Below, piece by piece: positions 44,408-53,495 of a stretch of DNA of 64,000 nt. Source of the DNA: Lysobacter arvi. GTDB taxonomy: Bacteria > Pseudomonadota > Gammaproteobacteria > Xanthomonadales > Xanthomonadaceae. The DNA lies in NCBI GenBank assembly GCA_031216755.1, contig JARUHG010000001.1:1116001-1180000 (forward strand). The letters are read 5' to 3'. Within the stretch, counting starts at the first letter, position 1; every line of letters begins with the position of its first letter. The position numbers were made by a program, and so were the translations under genes. Under the pieces are notes generated by a model. It worked only from the letters and a program-made list of their open reading frames with translations, was not told the DNA's origin and did no database searches.

Positions 44408-46384
44408 GTGCTGGGCGAAATCGGGCAGGTCGCGCTGATCCTCGCGCTGTTGGTATCGGTGCTGCAGGCGGCGCTGCCGCTCGCCGGCGCGCAGCGCGGC
44501 GTCGCGCCGTGGATGGCCGTCGCGCGCCCTGCGGCATACGCGCAGCTGGCGCTGCTGGCGTTCGCCTTCGTGATCCTCACGCACGGCTTCGTGACGCAGG
44601 ATTTCTCGCTCCGTTACGTCGCCGAGAACAGCAATTCGCTGCTTCCGCTGATGTACCGCTACACCGCCGTGTGGGGCGCGCACGAAGGTTCGCTGCTGCT
44701 GTGGGCGCTGATCCTCGCCGCGTGGACGGGCGCGGTCGCGCGCTTCTCGCGCAGCCTGCCGGACACGGTCGTCGCGCGCGTACTCGGCGTCATGGGGCTG
44801 GTGAGCGCAGGCTTCCTCGCCTTCCTCATCTTCACCAGCAATCCGTTCCTGCGCCTCCTGCCCGCGGCCGCCGAAGGCCGCGACCTGAACCCGCTGCTGC
44901 AGGATCCGGGGATGATCATCCATCCGCCGATGCTCTACCTGGGCTACGTCGGCTTCGCGGTGCCGTTCGCGTTCGCGATCGCGGCGCTGCTGGACGGGAA
45001 GATCGACGCACGCTGGCTGCGCTGGACGCGCCCGTGGACGAATGTCGCGTGGGCGTTCCTGACGCTCGGCATCGCGCTGGGTTCATGGTGGGCGTATTAC
45101 GAACTCGGCTGGGGCGGCTGGTGGTTCTGGGATCCGGTCGAGAACGCGAGCTTCATGCCGTGGCTCGCCGGCGCGGCGCTGCTGCACTCGCAGGCGGTGA
45201 CCGAGAAACGCGGCAGCTTCCGCGGCTGGACGCTGCTGCTGGCGATCGCCACGTTCTCGCTGTCGCTGCTGGGCACCTTCCTCGTGCGGTCGGGCGTGCT
45301 CACCAGCGTGCACGCCTTCGCGGCTGATCCGGCGCGCGGCCTGTTCATCCTGATCTTCCTCGGCATCGTCGTCGGCGGTTCGCTGCTGCTGTACGCGCTG
45401 AAGGCGCCGCCGTCGGACGAGCCCCATTCGAAGCAGTACTTCGAGTTGTTCTCGCGCGAGACGCTGCTGCTGGCCAACAACCTGCTGCTGTCCACCGCCT
45501 GCGCGATGGTGCTGCTCGGAACGCTCTACCCGCTGCTCGCCGACGCGCTCGAACTGGGCAAGATTTCGGTGGGACCGCCGTATTTCGCGCTGATGTTCGT
45601 GCTGCTGATGGCGCCGCTGGTGCTGCTGCTGCCGTTCGGCCCGATCACCCGCTGGCAGCGCGAGCAACCGTCGAAGCCGCTGGCGATGCTGCTGCCTTGG
45701 GCGGGGCTTGCGATCGCGCTCGCCGCCATCGCGTATTTCATGGCGCCGCAGGGTCCGGTGAAGGTGGCCGCGGGCGTGCTCGGCGCGGCGTGGGTGCTGT
45801 TCGGCACCGCGCGCTTCGTGTGGACACGCGTGCGTAGCCAGTCAAGCGGCCAGCGCTTCACCGCCGAGATGCTCGGCATGACGCTCGCGCATTTCGGTGT
45901 CGCGGTGTTCCTGGTCGGTGCGTTGCTGACCGAAGGGTTGACGACGCAGCGCGAGCTTGCCGTCGCACCGGGCCAGACGGTCGAACTGGGCCGCTACGCG
46001 TTCCGCTTCGACGGCGCCGCCCATTCGCAGGGCCCGAACTACGAAGCCGACCGCGGCACCGTCACCGTCTTCGAGAACGGCCGCCCGCTCACCGTGATGC
46101 ATCCGGAAAAGCGCGCCTACGCCAGCGGCGGCCAGGTCATGACGGAAGCGGCCATCGCCCGCGGCATCACGCGCGATCTCTACGTGGCGCTCGGCGAGCC
46201 GCTCGGCGGCGACTCGTGGGCGCTGCGCGTGCACATCAAGCCGTTCGTGCGCTGGATCTGGGCCGGTGCGCTGCTGATGATGCTGGGCGGTTTCGTCACT
46301 GCGACGGACAGGCGCTTCCGTCGCGTCGCCGCCGCGCGCGAACCGATGCCTGCGACCGAACCGACCCCGGAGCCCGCACGATGA
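44408..46384 (+). CDS. ccmF: Cytochrome c heme lyase subunit CcmF
   Basis: A 658-residue inner-membrane protein with many membrane segments. It ligates heme onto apocytochrome c together with CcmH. The WWD motif GWGGWWFWDPVENASFMPW is present near residue 240, as are the family stretches MYRYTAVWGAHEGSLLLWAL and RSGVLTSVHAFAADPARG. The start is GTG at 44408, directly after the ccmE stop. The stop overlaps ccmG by 4 bp. Confidence 0.96.
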   Translation: MLGEIGQVALILALLVSVLQAALPLAGAQRGVAPWMAVARPAAYAQLALLAFAFVILTHGFVTQDFSLRYVAENSNSLLPLMYRYTAVWGAHEGSLLLWALILAAWTGAVARFSRSLPDTVVARVLGVMGLVSAGFLAFLIFTSNPFLRLLPAAAEGRDLNPLLQDPGMIIHPPMLYLGYVGFAVPFAFAIAALLDGKIDARWLRWTRPWTNVAWAFLTLGIALGSWWAYYELGWGGWWFWDPVENASFMPWLAGAALLHSQAVTEKRGSFRGWTLLLAIATFSLSLLGTFLVRSGVLTSVHAFAADPARGLFILIFLGIVVGGSLLLYALKAPPSDEPHSKQYFELFSRETLLLANNLLLSTACAMVLLGTLYPLLADALELGKISVGPPYFALMFVLLMAPLVLLLPFGPITRWQREQPSKPLAMLLPWAGLAIALAAIAYFMAPQGPVKVAAGVLGAAWVLFGTARFVWTRVRSQSSGQRFTAEMLGMTLAHFGVAVFLVGALLTEGLTTQRELAVAPGQTVELGRYAFRFDGAAHSQGPNYEADRGTVTVFENGRPLTVMHPEKRAYASGGQVMTEAAIARGITRDLYVALGEPLGGDSWALRVHIKPFVRWIWAGALLMMLGGFVTATDRRFRRVAAAREPMPATEPTPEPAR

Positions 46385-46980
46385 GCGATTCGCCCGACCG
46401 CGCACCGCAGGCCCGTGCATCGACGATGCGCTGGGTGCCGTTGGCCATCGTTGCCGCCCTCGGCGCGCTGCTCTTCGCCGGCGTGCTGCTCAGCCGCAAT
46501 CCGAACCGCGATGCCCTGCCCTCGCCGTTGATCGGCAAGCCGGCGCCGGCATTCCGCCTGCCGGTGCTGCACGAACCCGGCCGACTGGTGACCGACCGCG
46601 ACCTGCGCGGCGCGCCGTACCTGCTCAACGTCTGGGGCAGCTGGTGCCCGGCCTGTCGCGACGAGCATCCGGTACTCACGCGTTTCGCCGAGACCAAACG
46701 CCTGCGCGTGATCGGCTTCAACTGGAAGGACGAACACGCCGACGCCCTGCGCTGGCTGGAGCAGTTCGGCAATCCGTACCTGATGGTCCTCACCGATTAC
46801 GACGGCAAGGCCGCGATCGACTGGGGCATCTACGGCGCGCCCGAAACCTTCCTCGTCGATGCCGGCGGCACCATCCGCTGGAAGTACGTCGGCCCACTGA
46901 CCGACGAGGTGATCGAGAAGGAACTGCTGCCGAAACTGGCTCAGATCGACGCGCAGTCCGTCCAGGGCAAGCCGCTGTGA
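46381..46980 (+). CDS. ccmG: Thiol:disulfide interchange protein CcmG/DsbE
   Basis: A 199-residue periplasmic thioredoxin-fold protein with an N-terminal membrane anchor (residues 19-38). The active site WCPAC has Cys89 and Cys92. It reduces apocytochrome c cysteines before heme attachment. The block GAPETFLVDAGGTIRWKYVG with the cis-proline is typical. ATG at 46381 overlaps the ccmF stop. Confidence 0.95.
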   Translation: MSDSPDRAPQARASTMRWVPLAIVAALGALLFAGVLLSRNPNRDALPSPLIGKPAPAFRLPVLHEPGRLVTDRDLRGAPYLLNVWGSWCPACRDEHPVLTRFAETKRLRVIGFNWKDEHADALRWLEQFGNPYLMVLTDYDGKAAIDWGIYGAPETFLVDAGGTIRWKYVGPLTDEVIEKELLPKLAQIDAQSVQGKPL

Positions 46981-47438
46981 TGCGCGCCCTGCTGCTGGCG
47001 TTCGCGCTGCTGCTGTCGGCCCCCCCCGCGTTCGCGCAGGTCGCCACCGACGCGACGCCGCTGGCGTTCACCGGCGCGGCGGAGGAAAAGCGCTTCCACG
47101 CGCTCGTCAGCGAACTTCGCTGCGTGATGTGCCAGAACCAGTCGCTGGCCGATTCCAACGCGCAGATCGCCGTGGACCTTCGCCGCGAAGTGCTGGACCT
47201 CATGCGCCACGGCAAGAGCGACGCGGAGATCAAGGATTTCCTCGTCGCGCGCTACGGCGAGTTCGTGTTGTACCGCCCGCAGGTGGAAAGCAAGACGTGG
47301 CTGCTGTGGTTCGGTCCGGCGCTGGTACTGCTGGCCGGCGGCATCGTCGTGGCCGGCGCGGTGCGCCGCCGCGCGCGTGCATCCGGACAGGCCATCGCAC
47401 CCGCGACCGACGATCGCAACGAAGAGCAGGAGTGGTGA
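46980..47438 (+). CDS. ccmH: Cytochrome c maturation protein CcmH
   Basis: A 152-residue periplasmic protein with a signal peptide (to residue 19) and a C-terminal membrane helix (about 112-130). The LRCVMCQNQSLADSNA motif holds Cys48 and Cys51, which bind and reduce apocytochrome c. The ATG shares its A with the ccmG stop (TGATG). It corresponds to the short CcmH form, with the TPR part encoded separately as the next gene. Confidence 0.95.
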   Translation: MRALLLAFALLLSAPPAFAQVATDATPLAFTGAAEEKRFHALVSELRCVMCQNQSLADSNAQIAVDLRREVLDLMRHGKSDAEIKDFLVARYGEFVLYRPQVESKTWLLWFGPALVLLAGGIVVAGAVRRRARASGQAIAPATDDRNEEQEW

Positions 47439-48466
47439 TGGGCGGTGCGATGTGGGGTTTCGTGATCGCCGGCCTCGTGCTGGCCGTGCTGACGCTGGCG
47501 TACGTGCTGCGGCCGCTGTGGAGAACGCGGCGCATTGCGGGCATTGCCGTGATCGCGGGGCTGACGCTCGCGACCGGGCTGGCGTACGTCGCGATCGGCA
47601 CGCCCGCCGCGCTGGACTCCGCGCAGCGCGAGATGCCCAGGACGCTGGACGACGCCATCGCCAAGCTCGAAGCCGAACTGCAGCGCGATCCGAACCAGGT
47701 GGAAGGCTGGCGCCTGCTCGGCCGCGCCTACGTCGCCCAGGGCAATGCCGCGAAGGCGGCCCACGCGCTCGCGCGTGCGCTCAAGCTCGCGCCCGACGAT
47801 CCGGAACTGCTGACCGAAGGCGCCGAAATGCGTGCGCTGGCCGCGCCGGAACGCCGCTTCGACGCCGAGGGCGTCGCGATGCTGCGCCGTGCGATCGAAC
47901 TGCAGCCCATGCACCAGCGCGCCCGCTGGTTCCTCGGGATCGCGCAACGGCAGGCGTCGCAACCGGCCGAGGCCGCGCGTACGTGGGAGCCGCTGCTCAC
48001 CGTCGTCGACGCCGCTGCGGCTGTTCCCCTTCGCGCGCAGATCGATGCCGCTCGCGCCGAAGCCGGCCTGCCGCCCCTGCCCGTCGCGCCCAAGGCGCCC
48101 GCCGCAAGCGCGCAGGCCCCGTCGTCGGGCGGCCTGAAGGTCAAGGTGACGATCGCACCCGAACTCACGGCAAAGGTTCCACCGAACGCCACGTTGTTCG
48201 TGATCGCGCGCCAGGCCGGCGGCCCGCCGATGCCGGTCGCCGTCGAAAAGCTGCGGGCCTCGGGCTTCCCGCGCGACATCGTGCTGGACGATGGCGACAG
48301 CCCCATGCCGACGATGAAGCTGTCGCAGCTGGACCAGGTCGAGGTGCTCGCGCGCATTTCCGCCAGTGGCGACGCCACGCCGAAGCCGGGCGATCTGGAA
48401 ACGAAGCCGACGTCATCGGACACGTCCGGCAACGTCGAACTGGTGATCGATTCGGTTCGTCCCTGA
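47438..48466 (+). CDS. ccmI: Cytochrome c maturation TPR protein CcmI
   Basis: A 342-residue protein with two N-terminal membrane helices and a periplasmic TPR domain (LEAELQRDPNQVEGWRLLGR onward), which captures the C-terminus of apocytochrome c. The C-terminal part after about residue 225 is a beta-rich domain (LKVKVTIAPELTAKVPPNAT) with family likeness. The ATG overlaps the ccmH stop. Last gene of the ccm operon. Confidence 0.92.
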   Translation: MGGAMWGFVIAGLVLAVLTLAYVLRPLWRTRRIAGIAVIAGLTLATGLAYVAIGTPAALDSAQREMPRTLDDAIAKLEAELQRDPNQVEGWRLLGRAYVAQGNAAKAAHALARALKLAPDDPELLTEGAEMRALAAPERRFDAEGVAMLRRAIELQPMHQRARWFLGIAQRQASQPAEAARTWEPLLTVVDAAAAVPLRAQIDAARAEAGLPPLPVAPKAPAASAQAPSSGGLKVKVTIAPELTAKVPPNATLFVIARQAGGPPMPVAVEKLRASGFPRDIVLDDGDSPMPTMKLSQLDQVEVLARISASGDATPKPGDLETKPTSSDTSGNVELVIDSVRP

Positions 48467-48568
48467 CACCACTGGGCGAATCCCGACGCCGCCGCCCTGT
48501 GGTATCCGACATACCGTCAGGCGCAGCGGTGATGCCGCCGTTGAGCCTGTCGCTTTAAGCTTGCGCCC

Positions 48569-49699
48569 ATGACCGAATTCATTCCGCCCGGCACGCGCTG
48601 GTTCGACCTGCCTTCCCCGTTCCCGATGAAGCGCGGCGGCGTACTGCACGGCGCCCGCGTCGCGTACGAAACCTGGGGCACGCTCAACGCAGCGCGCGAC
48701 AACGCCGTGCTGATCGTGACCGGCCTTTCCCCGGATGCGCACGCCGCAAGCAACGAGGGCAATCCGGAAGCGGGCTGGTGGGAGGCGATGCTCGGTCCCG
48801 GCAAGCCCATCGACACGAGCCGGTGGTTCGTGATCTGCGTGAACTCGCTGGGAAGCTGCAAAGGGTCGACCGGGCCGGCCTCGATCGATCCGCAAACGGG
48901 CGAACCATACCGGCTCACGTTCCCGGACCTGTCGGTGGAAGACGGCGCGGACGCGGCGGCGCACCTCGTGCGCGGCCTGGGCCTCGATCGCATCGCCTGC
49001 CTCATCGGCAATTCGATGGGCGGCATGACGGCGCTGGCGTTCCTGCTGCGCCATCCGGGCCTGGCCCGCAACCACATCAATATTTCCGGCGCCGCAAGGG
49101 CCCTGCCGTTCTCCATCGCGATCCGCTCCCTGCAGCGCGAGGCCATCCGGCTCGATCCGAACTGGAACCACGGCCGGTACGACGACGCGAACTACCCCGA
49201 ATCCGGCATGCGCATGGCCCGCAAGCTCGGCGTGATCACCTACCGTTCGGCGCTGGAGTGGGACGGCCGCTTCGGCCGCGTGCGGCTGGATTCGGACCGC
49301 GCGGACGAGGATCCGTTCGGCCTGGAATTCGAAGTCGAAAGCTACCTGGAGGGTCATGCGCGACGTTTTGTTCGCCGCTTCGACCCCAACTGCTATCTGT
49401 ACCTGAGCCGGTCGATGGACTGGTTCGACATCGGCGAATACTGCGGAACGCGCCAGAACGGCGAGGCCGATACGCGCGCCGGGCTCGCGAGCATCCGCGT
49501 GGAGAAGGCGCTGGCGATCGGCGTGCATACCGACATCCTGTTTCCGCTGCAGCAGCAGGAAGAGATCGCCGAAGGGCTGCGCGCCGGCGGCGCGGACGCC
49601 ACCTTCCTGCCGCTGCCGTCGCCGCAGGGGCACGATGCGTTCCTGGTGGACATCGCCCGTTTCGGGCCGGCCGTCGGCGATTTCCTGAACACCCTCTAG
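48569..49699 (+). CDS. metX: MetX-family O-acyltransferase, probable serine (or homoserine) O-succinyltransferase
   Basis: A 376-residue alpha/beta-hydrolase acyltransferase. The nucleophile Ser149 is in GNSMGGM; the acid and base are likely D in GVHTDILFP and H in PQGHDAFLVD. MetX proteins were long named homoserine O-acetyltransferases, but xanthomonad members have been shown to act as O-succinyltransferases, with L-serine as acceptor for cysteine synthesis. The cysteine-dioxygenase-like gene 89 bp downstream fits a sulfur amino-acid role. Acceptor and acyl donor here are inferred from the lineage. Confidence 0.9.
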   Translation: MTEFIPPGTRWFDLPSPFPMKRGGVLHGARVAYETWGTLNAARDNAVLIVTGLSPDAHAASNEGNPEAGWWEAMLGPGKPIDTSRWFVICVNSLGSCKGSTGPASIDPQTGEPYRLTFPDLSVEDGADAAAHLVRGLGLDRIACLIGNSMGGMTALAFLLRHPGLARNHINISGAARALPFSIAIRSLQREAIRLDPNWNHGRYDDANYPESGMRMARKLGVITYRSALEWDGRFGRVRLDSDRADEDPFGLEFEVESYLEGHARRFVRRFDPNCYLYLSRSMDWFDIGEYCGTRQNGEADTRAGLASIRVEKALAIGVHTDILFPLQQQEEIAEGLRAGGADATFLPLPSPQGHDAFLVDIARFGPAVGDFLNTL

Positions 49700-49788
49700 G
49701 CGCGATCGGGCCCTTGTCCGCACGGCGTACCCCACGCATTGACGCAACGCAAGAAAGCCCGAACGATCGGCGCGGTAGAATCGGCGGC

Positions 49789-50385
49789 ATGAACGCCTCC
49801 GACGCGCTGCCCGACCTGCACTTTCCCGGCCACGAGAAGCTCGTGGCGGCCATCGACGCCGCGGTGTCCGCCGGCGACGAACATGCCGTTACCGCCGCAC
49901 TGCGCAGTACGCTCTGCGGAATGATCCGCGACCGCGATGTCCAGCTTCCGGCGTGCGTGCACCAGCCCATCGCCGATCACTACGCGCGGCGCGAGCTCTA
50001 TCGCAGCCCGGAGCACGGCTACAGCGTGGTCGCCATGACGTGGGGCCCCGGCCAGGGCACGCCGGTGCACGACCACTGCGGCCTCTGGTGCGTGGAAGGC
50101 GTGTGGGACGGCGAACTGGAGATCACCCAGTACGAGCTGCTCGAACGCGAGGGCGATCGGTTCCGCTTCCGCGCCGCAGGTGGCATGCACGCGGGCCCCG
50201 GCAGTGCCGGCAGCCTGATCCCGCCGCACGAATACCACACCATTCGCAATGTGAGCACGGACGCCGTGGCCGTCTCGCTGCACATCTACAAGGCGGCGAT
50301 GGAATCGTGCGCGACCTTCGTTCCGGACAAGGGCGAGTGGTTCTCGCGCGTGTCCAAGACCCTGCGCACCGACGAAGCCGCCTGA
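49789..50385 (+). CDS. Cysteine dioxygenase-family (thiol dioxygenase) cupin protein
   Basis: A 198-residue cupin. The iron ligands are expected at His94 and His96 (TPVHDHCGLWC) and His150 (PPHEYHTIRN). This arrangement and GVWDGELEITQYEL match the cysteine dioxygenase type I family, which adds O2 to thiols such as cysteine or 3-mercaptopropionate. Substrate is undecided. It follows metX on the same strand, so both concern sulfur amino acids. ATG at 49789. Confidence 0.85.
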   Translation: MNASDALPDLHFPGHEKLVAAIDAAVSAGDEHAVTAALRSTLCGMIRDRDVQLPACVHQPIADHYARRELYRSPEHGYSVVAMTWGPGQGTPVHDHCGLWCVEGVWDGELEITQYELLEREGDRFRFRAAGGMHAGPGSAGSLIPPHEYHTIRNVSTDAVAVSLHIYKAAMESCATFVPDKGEWFSRVSKTLRTDEAA

Positions 50386-50493
50386 TCGCGCGCCGGCAAG
50401 CTCCGGGCGCGTCACATTCCTGACCTTCGGCACCTTGGCGCTGCACCGCGTCGGCATTAGCGTGGAGCGCATTCATCGTCAGGAGCGCCCCAC

Positions 50494-50952
50494 GTGCTGA
50501 CCGACTTTCTGCTCGCCTCGTTGCACCATCTGCTCGTCTTCGGCCTCGTCGCGATGCTCGTGGCCGAATCGGTTCTCCTGCGCGGCTCCCTGGATCGAAT
50601 CGCGCTGCAGCGACTCGCCGGCGTCGACATGGGTTACGGCATCTGCGCGATGGCGCTGATTGCCGCAGGCATTGCCCGCGTGTCCTTCGGTCTCAAGGGC
50701 CACGACTTCTATCTTCACAACCCGTGGTTCCACGCGAAGATGGGGGCCTTCGTGCTCGTCGGCCTGCTCTCGATCCTGCCCACGGTCCGGTTCCTGCGCT
50801 GGCGCAAGGCGTTGGCGGCCAACCCGATCTTCGTGCCCGACGCCGCCGAAACGGCGCGCATGCGCGGGATCGTCCGTTTCGAACTGATCCTGCTGGCGGC
50901 CATCTTCGTACTGGCCGCGGCCATGGCCCGCCACGGCGGATTGAGCCTGTAA
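50494..50952 (+). CDS. DUF2214 family membrane protein
   Basis: A 152-residue inner-membrane protein with four predicted helices, belonging to DUF2214, of unknown function. It starts with GTG at 50494 after an AGGAG ribosome site near 50481. The pattern LASLHHLLVFGLVAMLVAES and FHAKMGAFVLVGLLSILPT fits the family. It ends 41 bp before the tRNA-Leu gene. Confidence 0.8.
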   Translation: MLTDFLLASLHHLLVFGLVAMLVAESVLLRGSLDRIALQRLAGVDMGYGICAMALIAAGIARVSFGLKGHDFYLHNPWFHAKMGAFVLVGLLSILPTVRFLRWRKALAANPIFVPDAAETARMRGIVRFELILLAAIFVLAAAMARHGGLSL

Positions 50953-50977
50953 GCACGCCGACAGCCCGCCGCTCGGC

Positions 50978-50983
50978 TATACT
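50978..50983 (+). promoter_or_regulatory. Probable -10 box of tRNA-Leu
   Basis: TATACT lies 11 bp before the tRNA start. No good -35 hexamer is visible at the usual distance, so only the -10 element is proposed. Confidence 0.5.
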
Positions 50984-50993
50984 GCACGGCCGC

Positions 50994-51080
50994 GCCGGAA
51001 TGGCGGAATCGGTAGACGCAGCGGACTCAAAATCCGCCGCCCTTAAAAGCGTGTGGGTTCGAGTCCCACTTCCGGCACCA
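50994..51080 (+). tRNA. tRNA-Leu (anticodon CAA)
   Basis: The acceptor arm GCCGGAA pairs with TTCCGGC, and the anticodon stem GCGGA/TCCGC encloses the loop CTCAAAA, giving anticodon CAA, which decodes UUG. A long variable arm (class II tRNA) and the T arm with GGTTCGAGTCCC are present. CCA is encoded at 51078-51080. A strong terminator follows at once. Confidence 0.97.
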
Positions 51081-51086
51081 TACGAG

Positions 51087-51112
51087 AACCCGCGAGCGAT
51101 CGCGGGTTTTTT
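51087..51112 (+). terminator. Rho-independent terminator of the tRNA gene
   Basis: A perfect 9-bp stem AACCCGCGA (51087-51095) and TCGCGGGTT (51100-51108) with a GCGA loop is followed by a T run. It is only 6 bp after the tRNA CCA end. Confidence 0.93.
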
Positions 51113-51350
51113 GTTCCCGGTGCATCTGTGTGCGTGGATGGTCGTCGCGACGATTGCGCGAAGTCTCCTCATCTCGGTCCGGAATGGCGCCGTGCGGATA
51201 GCGACACGCCGCGAAGGACAGCGCTCGAAAGCATCCGATCGCAACACGAATGCCATGCGTCGCGGCGATTCGTTCCGACAGGCAGCCAATCTCACTTCAC
51301 GAGACGTGTTCGCCGGATCGTATGCGCCGCACCGCATCGGGGAGTGGACC

Positions 51351-51575
51351 ATGCCGCACGAGATCTTCAGCGCCTACGACGACGCCGGCAACCGGTACAC
51401 CATCCACGTGCGTCGAACGTTGATCGAAACGCGCGGCGCGGGCGAACGGCGCGTCGTGGAAGGTTTGCGTTCGTATCATCTGAGCGACGGCGCGGCGGTC
51501 GATCGAATCGACGCCGAGTCGTTCGCCATCGCAGCCAGCGGTGTCGCGTTGAAGCTGCGACCCGCCGGCATCTGA
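51351..51575 (+). CDS. Hypothetical small protein
   Basis: A 74-residue protein without signal peptide or membrane helix: MPHEIFSAYDDAGNRYTIHV onward, with an Arg-rich middle. A GGGGAG ribosome site precedes ATG 51351. The sequence looks like a compact beta-rich domain. I do not recognise a family. The region from the tRNA terminator to 51350 (about 240 bp) shows no gene. Confidence 0.55.
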   Translation: MPHEIFSAYDDAGNRYTIHVRRTLIETRGAGERRVVEGLRSYHLSDGAAVDRIDAESFAIAASGVALKLRPAGI

Positions 51576-51630
51576 CGCCCGCCGCGGCGACGCTGCCAGA
51601 GCTCCCGCTGTCCGGGTGTCCGCGAACGGA

Positions 51631-52140
51631 CTACAGCCCCGCGTCGACCACCCGTCGATACCGCACTTCCACCGCCCTCGCCGCCTCGCCCTGCGGCGAG
51701 ATGTTCGTCATCGTGATGATGAGTTGGTCCGGGTCGGGCTGTTCGATTTCGGTGCGCCAGTCCCAGCGCGGCCCGCCTTGTCCATCGCCGTAGCTGCCCA
51801 GCACGTTGAAATGCTCCGACGTGGCCGGACCGGCGGAAAACATGATGCTCGTGCCCGTGGCGAAGCTTTCGACCCACGCCGATTCGTACGCGTTGTCGTC
51901 CAGGTGCAGGCCATAGAGGGCGACGCCTTCGATCGGATCGTCGCCGAAGCGGCTGCGGTATTCGTGCAGCAGGAAGCGGCCATCGAGGATGCCGCGGATG
52001 GTGCCGCGCTGCGGTGCTTCGCAGGCCAGCTGGTCCGGCTGGAACCAGAGCCGGAACGTGCCTTCCCATTCGCCGATCATCTGCGCGAGGCGCCGGTGTC
52101 CGCCGCTGGCGATGGAGGCCTCGAATTCCTTCCTGCCCAT
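51631..52140 (-). CDS. DUF1579 family protein
   Basis: A 169-residue protein likely with a lipocalin-like beta-barrel fold. The pattern RLAQMIGEWEGTFRLWF, RGILDGRFLLHEYRS, ALYGLHLDDNAYESAWVESF and GPRWDWRTEIEQPDPDQLII matches DUF1579. No signal peptide. Its reaction is unknown. It and the next small gene upstream are in the same orientation with a 48-bp gap, so they may be co-transcribed. Confidence 0.8.
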   Translation of the reverse strand: MGRKEFEASIASGGHRRLAQMIGEWEGTFRLWFQPDQLACEAPQRGTIRGILDGRFLLHEYRSRFGDDPIEGVALYGLHLDDNAYESAWVESFATGTSIMFSAGPATSEHFNVLGSYGDGQGGPRWDWRTEIEQPDPDQLIITMTNISPQGEAARAVEVRYRRVVDAGL

Positions 52141-52188
52141 GTCGTGCTCCGTTGGAGACGGATGGACGACGCCGGCCGGCGCCGCCGC

Positions 52189-52395
52189 TCAGGGCAGGAG
52201 CGTACCGAACACCACGCGGGAACGCTCGTCGTAGATGCGCAGCCAGAGCGCCTGGCTGGTCCGCTCCGCGCAGCGCTTGGCCTTGGGCAGCACCGCCGCC
52301 AGCGCGGCTTCGGCGCTCGCGTAATCCGCGCTGGCTTCAGCGATCTGCTGGTGCAGGATGCCGCCGTCGTGGCGCGATAGTTCGACGCGGTACAT
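52189..52395 (-). CDS. Hypothetical small protein
   Basis: A 68-residue protein (MYRVELSRHDGGILHQQIAE onward) with no membrane segment or recognised domain. It lies just upstream of the DUF1579 gene on the same strand. ATG at 52395. Coding is supported mainly by position and codon pattern, so it is moderately certain. Confidence 0.5.
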   Translation of the reverse strand: MYRVELSRHDGGILHQQIAEASADYASAEAALAAVLPKAKRCAERTSQALWLRIYDERSRVVFGTLLP

Positions 52396-52577
52396 CGGAG
52401 GGCTCCTCCGGTCGGGGGGACGTCCGGCATGGACGCGCGGGGACAGGCTTCATAGGCTGCCAAGGATTCCGCCCGTCCGCAGTCAGCGGGCGCTGCGCTG
52501 GCTTGTAGGACTATCCCTACACCGCCGGAGCCAGCTCAGCTGAACGCAACTTCCATTCCTCCTGCCGATACATACGC

Positions 52578-53363
52578 ATGTGCCTGATTGCCCTTTCCTG
52601 GAAGCAGCATCCCCGCTACCGGCTTGCGCTGATCGCCAACCGCGACGAGGCCCACGACCGCCCGGCGGCACCGGCCGGGGTGGATCCCGCGGATTCGACG
52701 CTCTACGGCGGACGCGACCTGCTCGCCGGCGGCAGCTGGTTGATGACCTCCACCCGGGGGCGCCTGGCCGCGGTCACGAACGTGCGTGCGGGCACGCCCG
52801 AGGGGCCGATGCCGCGATCACGCGGCGCGCTGGTGCGGGAATTCGCCGCCGGCCACGACGGCATCGAGGTGCTGGAGCGCCTCGCACCGCAGGCCGCGGG
52901 CTTCGGCCGGTTCAACCTGCTGGCGTTCGACGGCACGCGCCTGGCGTTCGCGAGCAACTACCCGCAGTTCCGGACGGCCGACGTCGCGCCCGGCCTTCAC
53001 GCGATGTCGAACGGCGATTTCGACGCCCCCTGGCCTAAGAGCGGCCATGCGACGCGGGCCCTGGAAGGCTGGCTGGATAGCCCCGTTGCTCGCGACGGCC
53101 AGACCGGCGACGACGCGCTCGAGCCGCTGTTCGATGCCCTCGCCGACACGACCCCGGCGCCGGACGACACGCTGCCCGATACGGGCGTGGGCCTGCCGCT
53201 GGAACGCCTGCTCTCGCCCCCGTTCGTGCGCGGCGAGCGCTACGGCACGCGCTGCAGCTCGATCGTGCTGATCGAGGACACGCGGCTGACCTTCGTCGAG
53301 CAGAGCTTCGGGCCGAACGGGCTGCGCCTGGGCCGGACGAGGGCGACGTTCGCGATCGGGTGA
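52578..53363 (+). CDS. NRDE/TANGO2 family protein
   Basis: A 261-residue protein of family PF05742. It starts with the conserved Cys2 (MCLIALSW) and the signature ANRDEAHDRP with NRDE at residues 21-24. Further blocks are LLAGGSWLMTSTRGRLAAVTNVR and HAMSNGDFDAPWPKSG. Eukaryotic TANGO2 is tied to Golgi and lipid or heme biology; the bacterial function is unknown. Ntn-hydrolase-like catalysis by Cys2 has been suggested from fold. It stands alone. Confidence 0.85.
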   Translation: MCLIALSWKQHPRYRLALIANRDEAHDRPAAPAGVDPADSTLYGGRDLLAGGSWLMTSTRGRLAAVTNVRAGTPEGPMPRSRGALVREFAAGHDGIEVLERLAPQAAGFGRFNLLAFDGTRLAFASNYPQFRTADVAPGLHAMSNGDFDAPWPKSGHATRALEGWLDSPVARDGQTGDDALEPLFDALADTTPAPDDTLPDTGVGLPLERLLSPPFVRGERYGTRCSSIVLIEDTRLTFVEQSFGPNGLRLGRTRATFAIG

Positions 53364-53495
53364 AGCCGGCGCACGCAGGCGGCGTGCCACAAGGCCGCGC
53401 CAGCGGCACGCAGCAGTGCATGGAACGCGCTACCCGGCATCCCGCTGCGCGCCTACCATGGCGCCATCGCCCGTGCGCAGGTCCATCGCGGCTTC

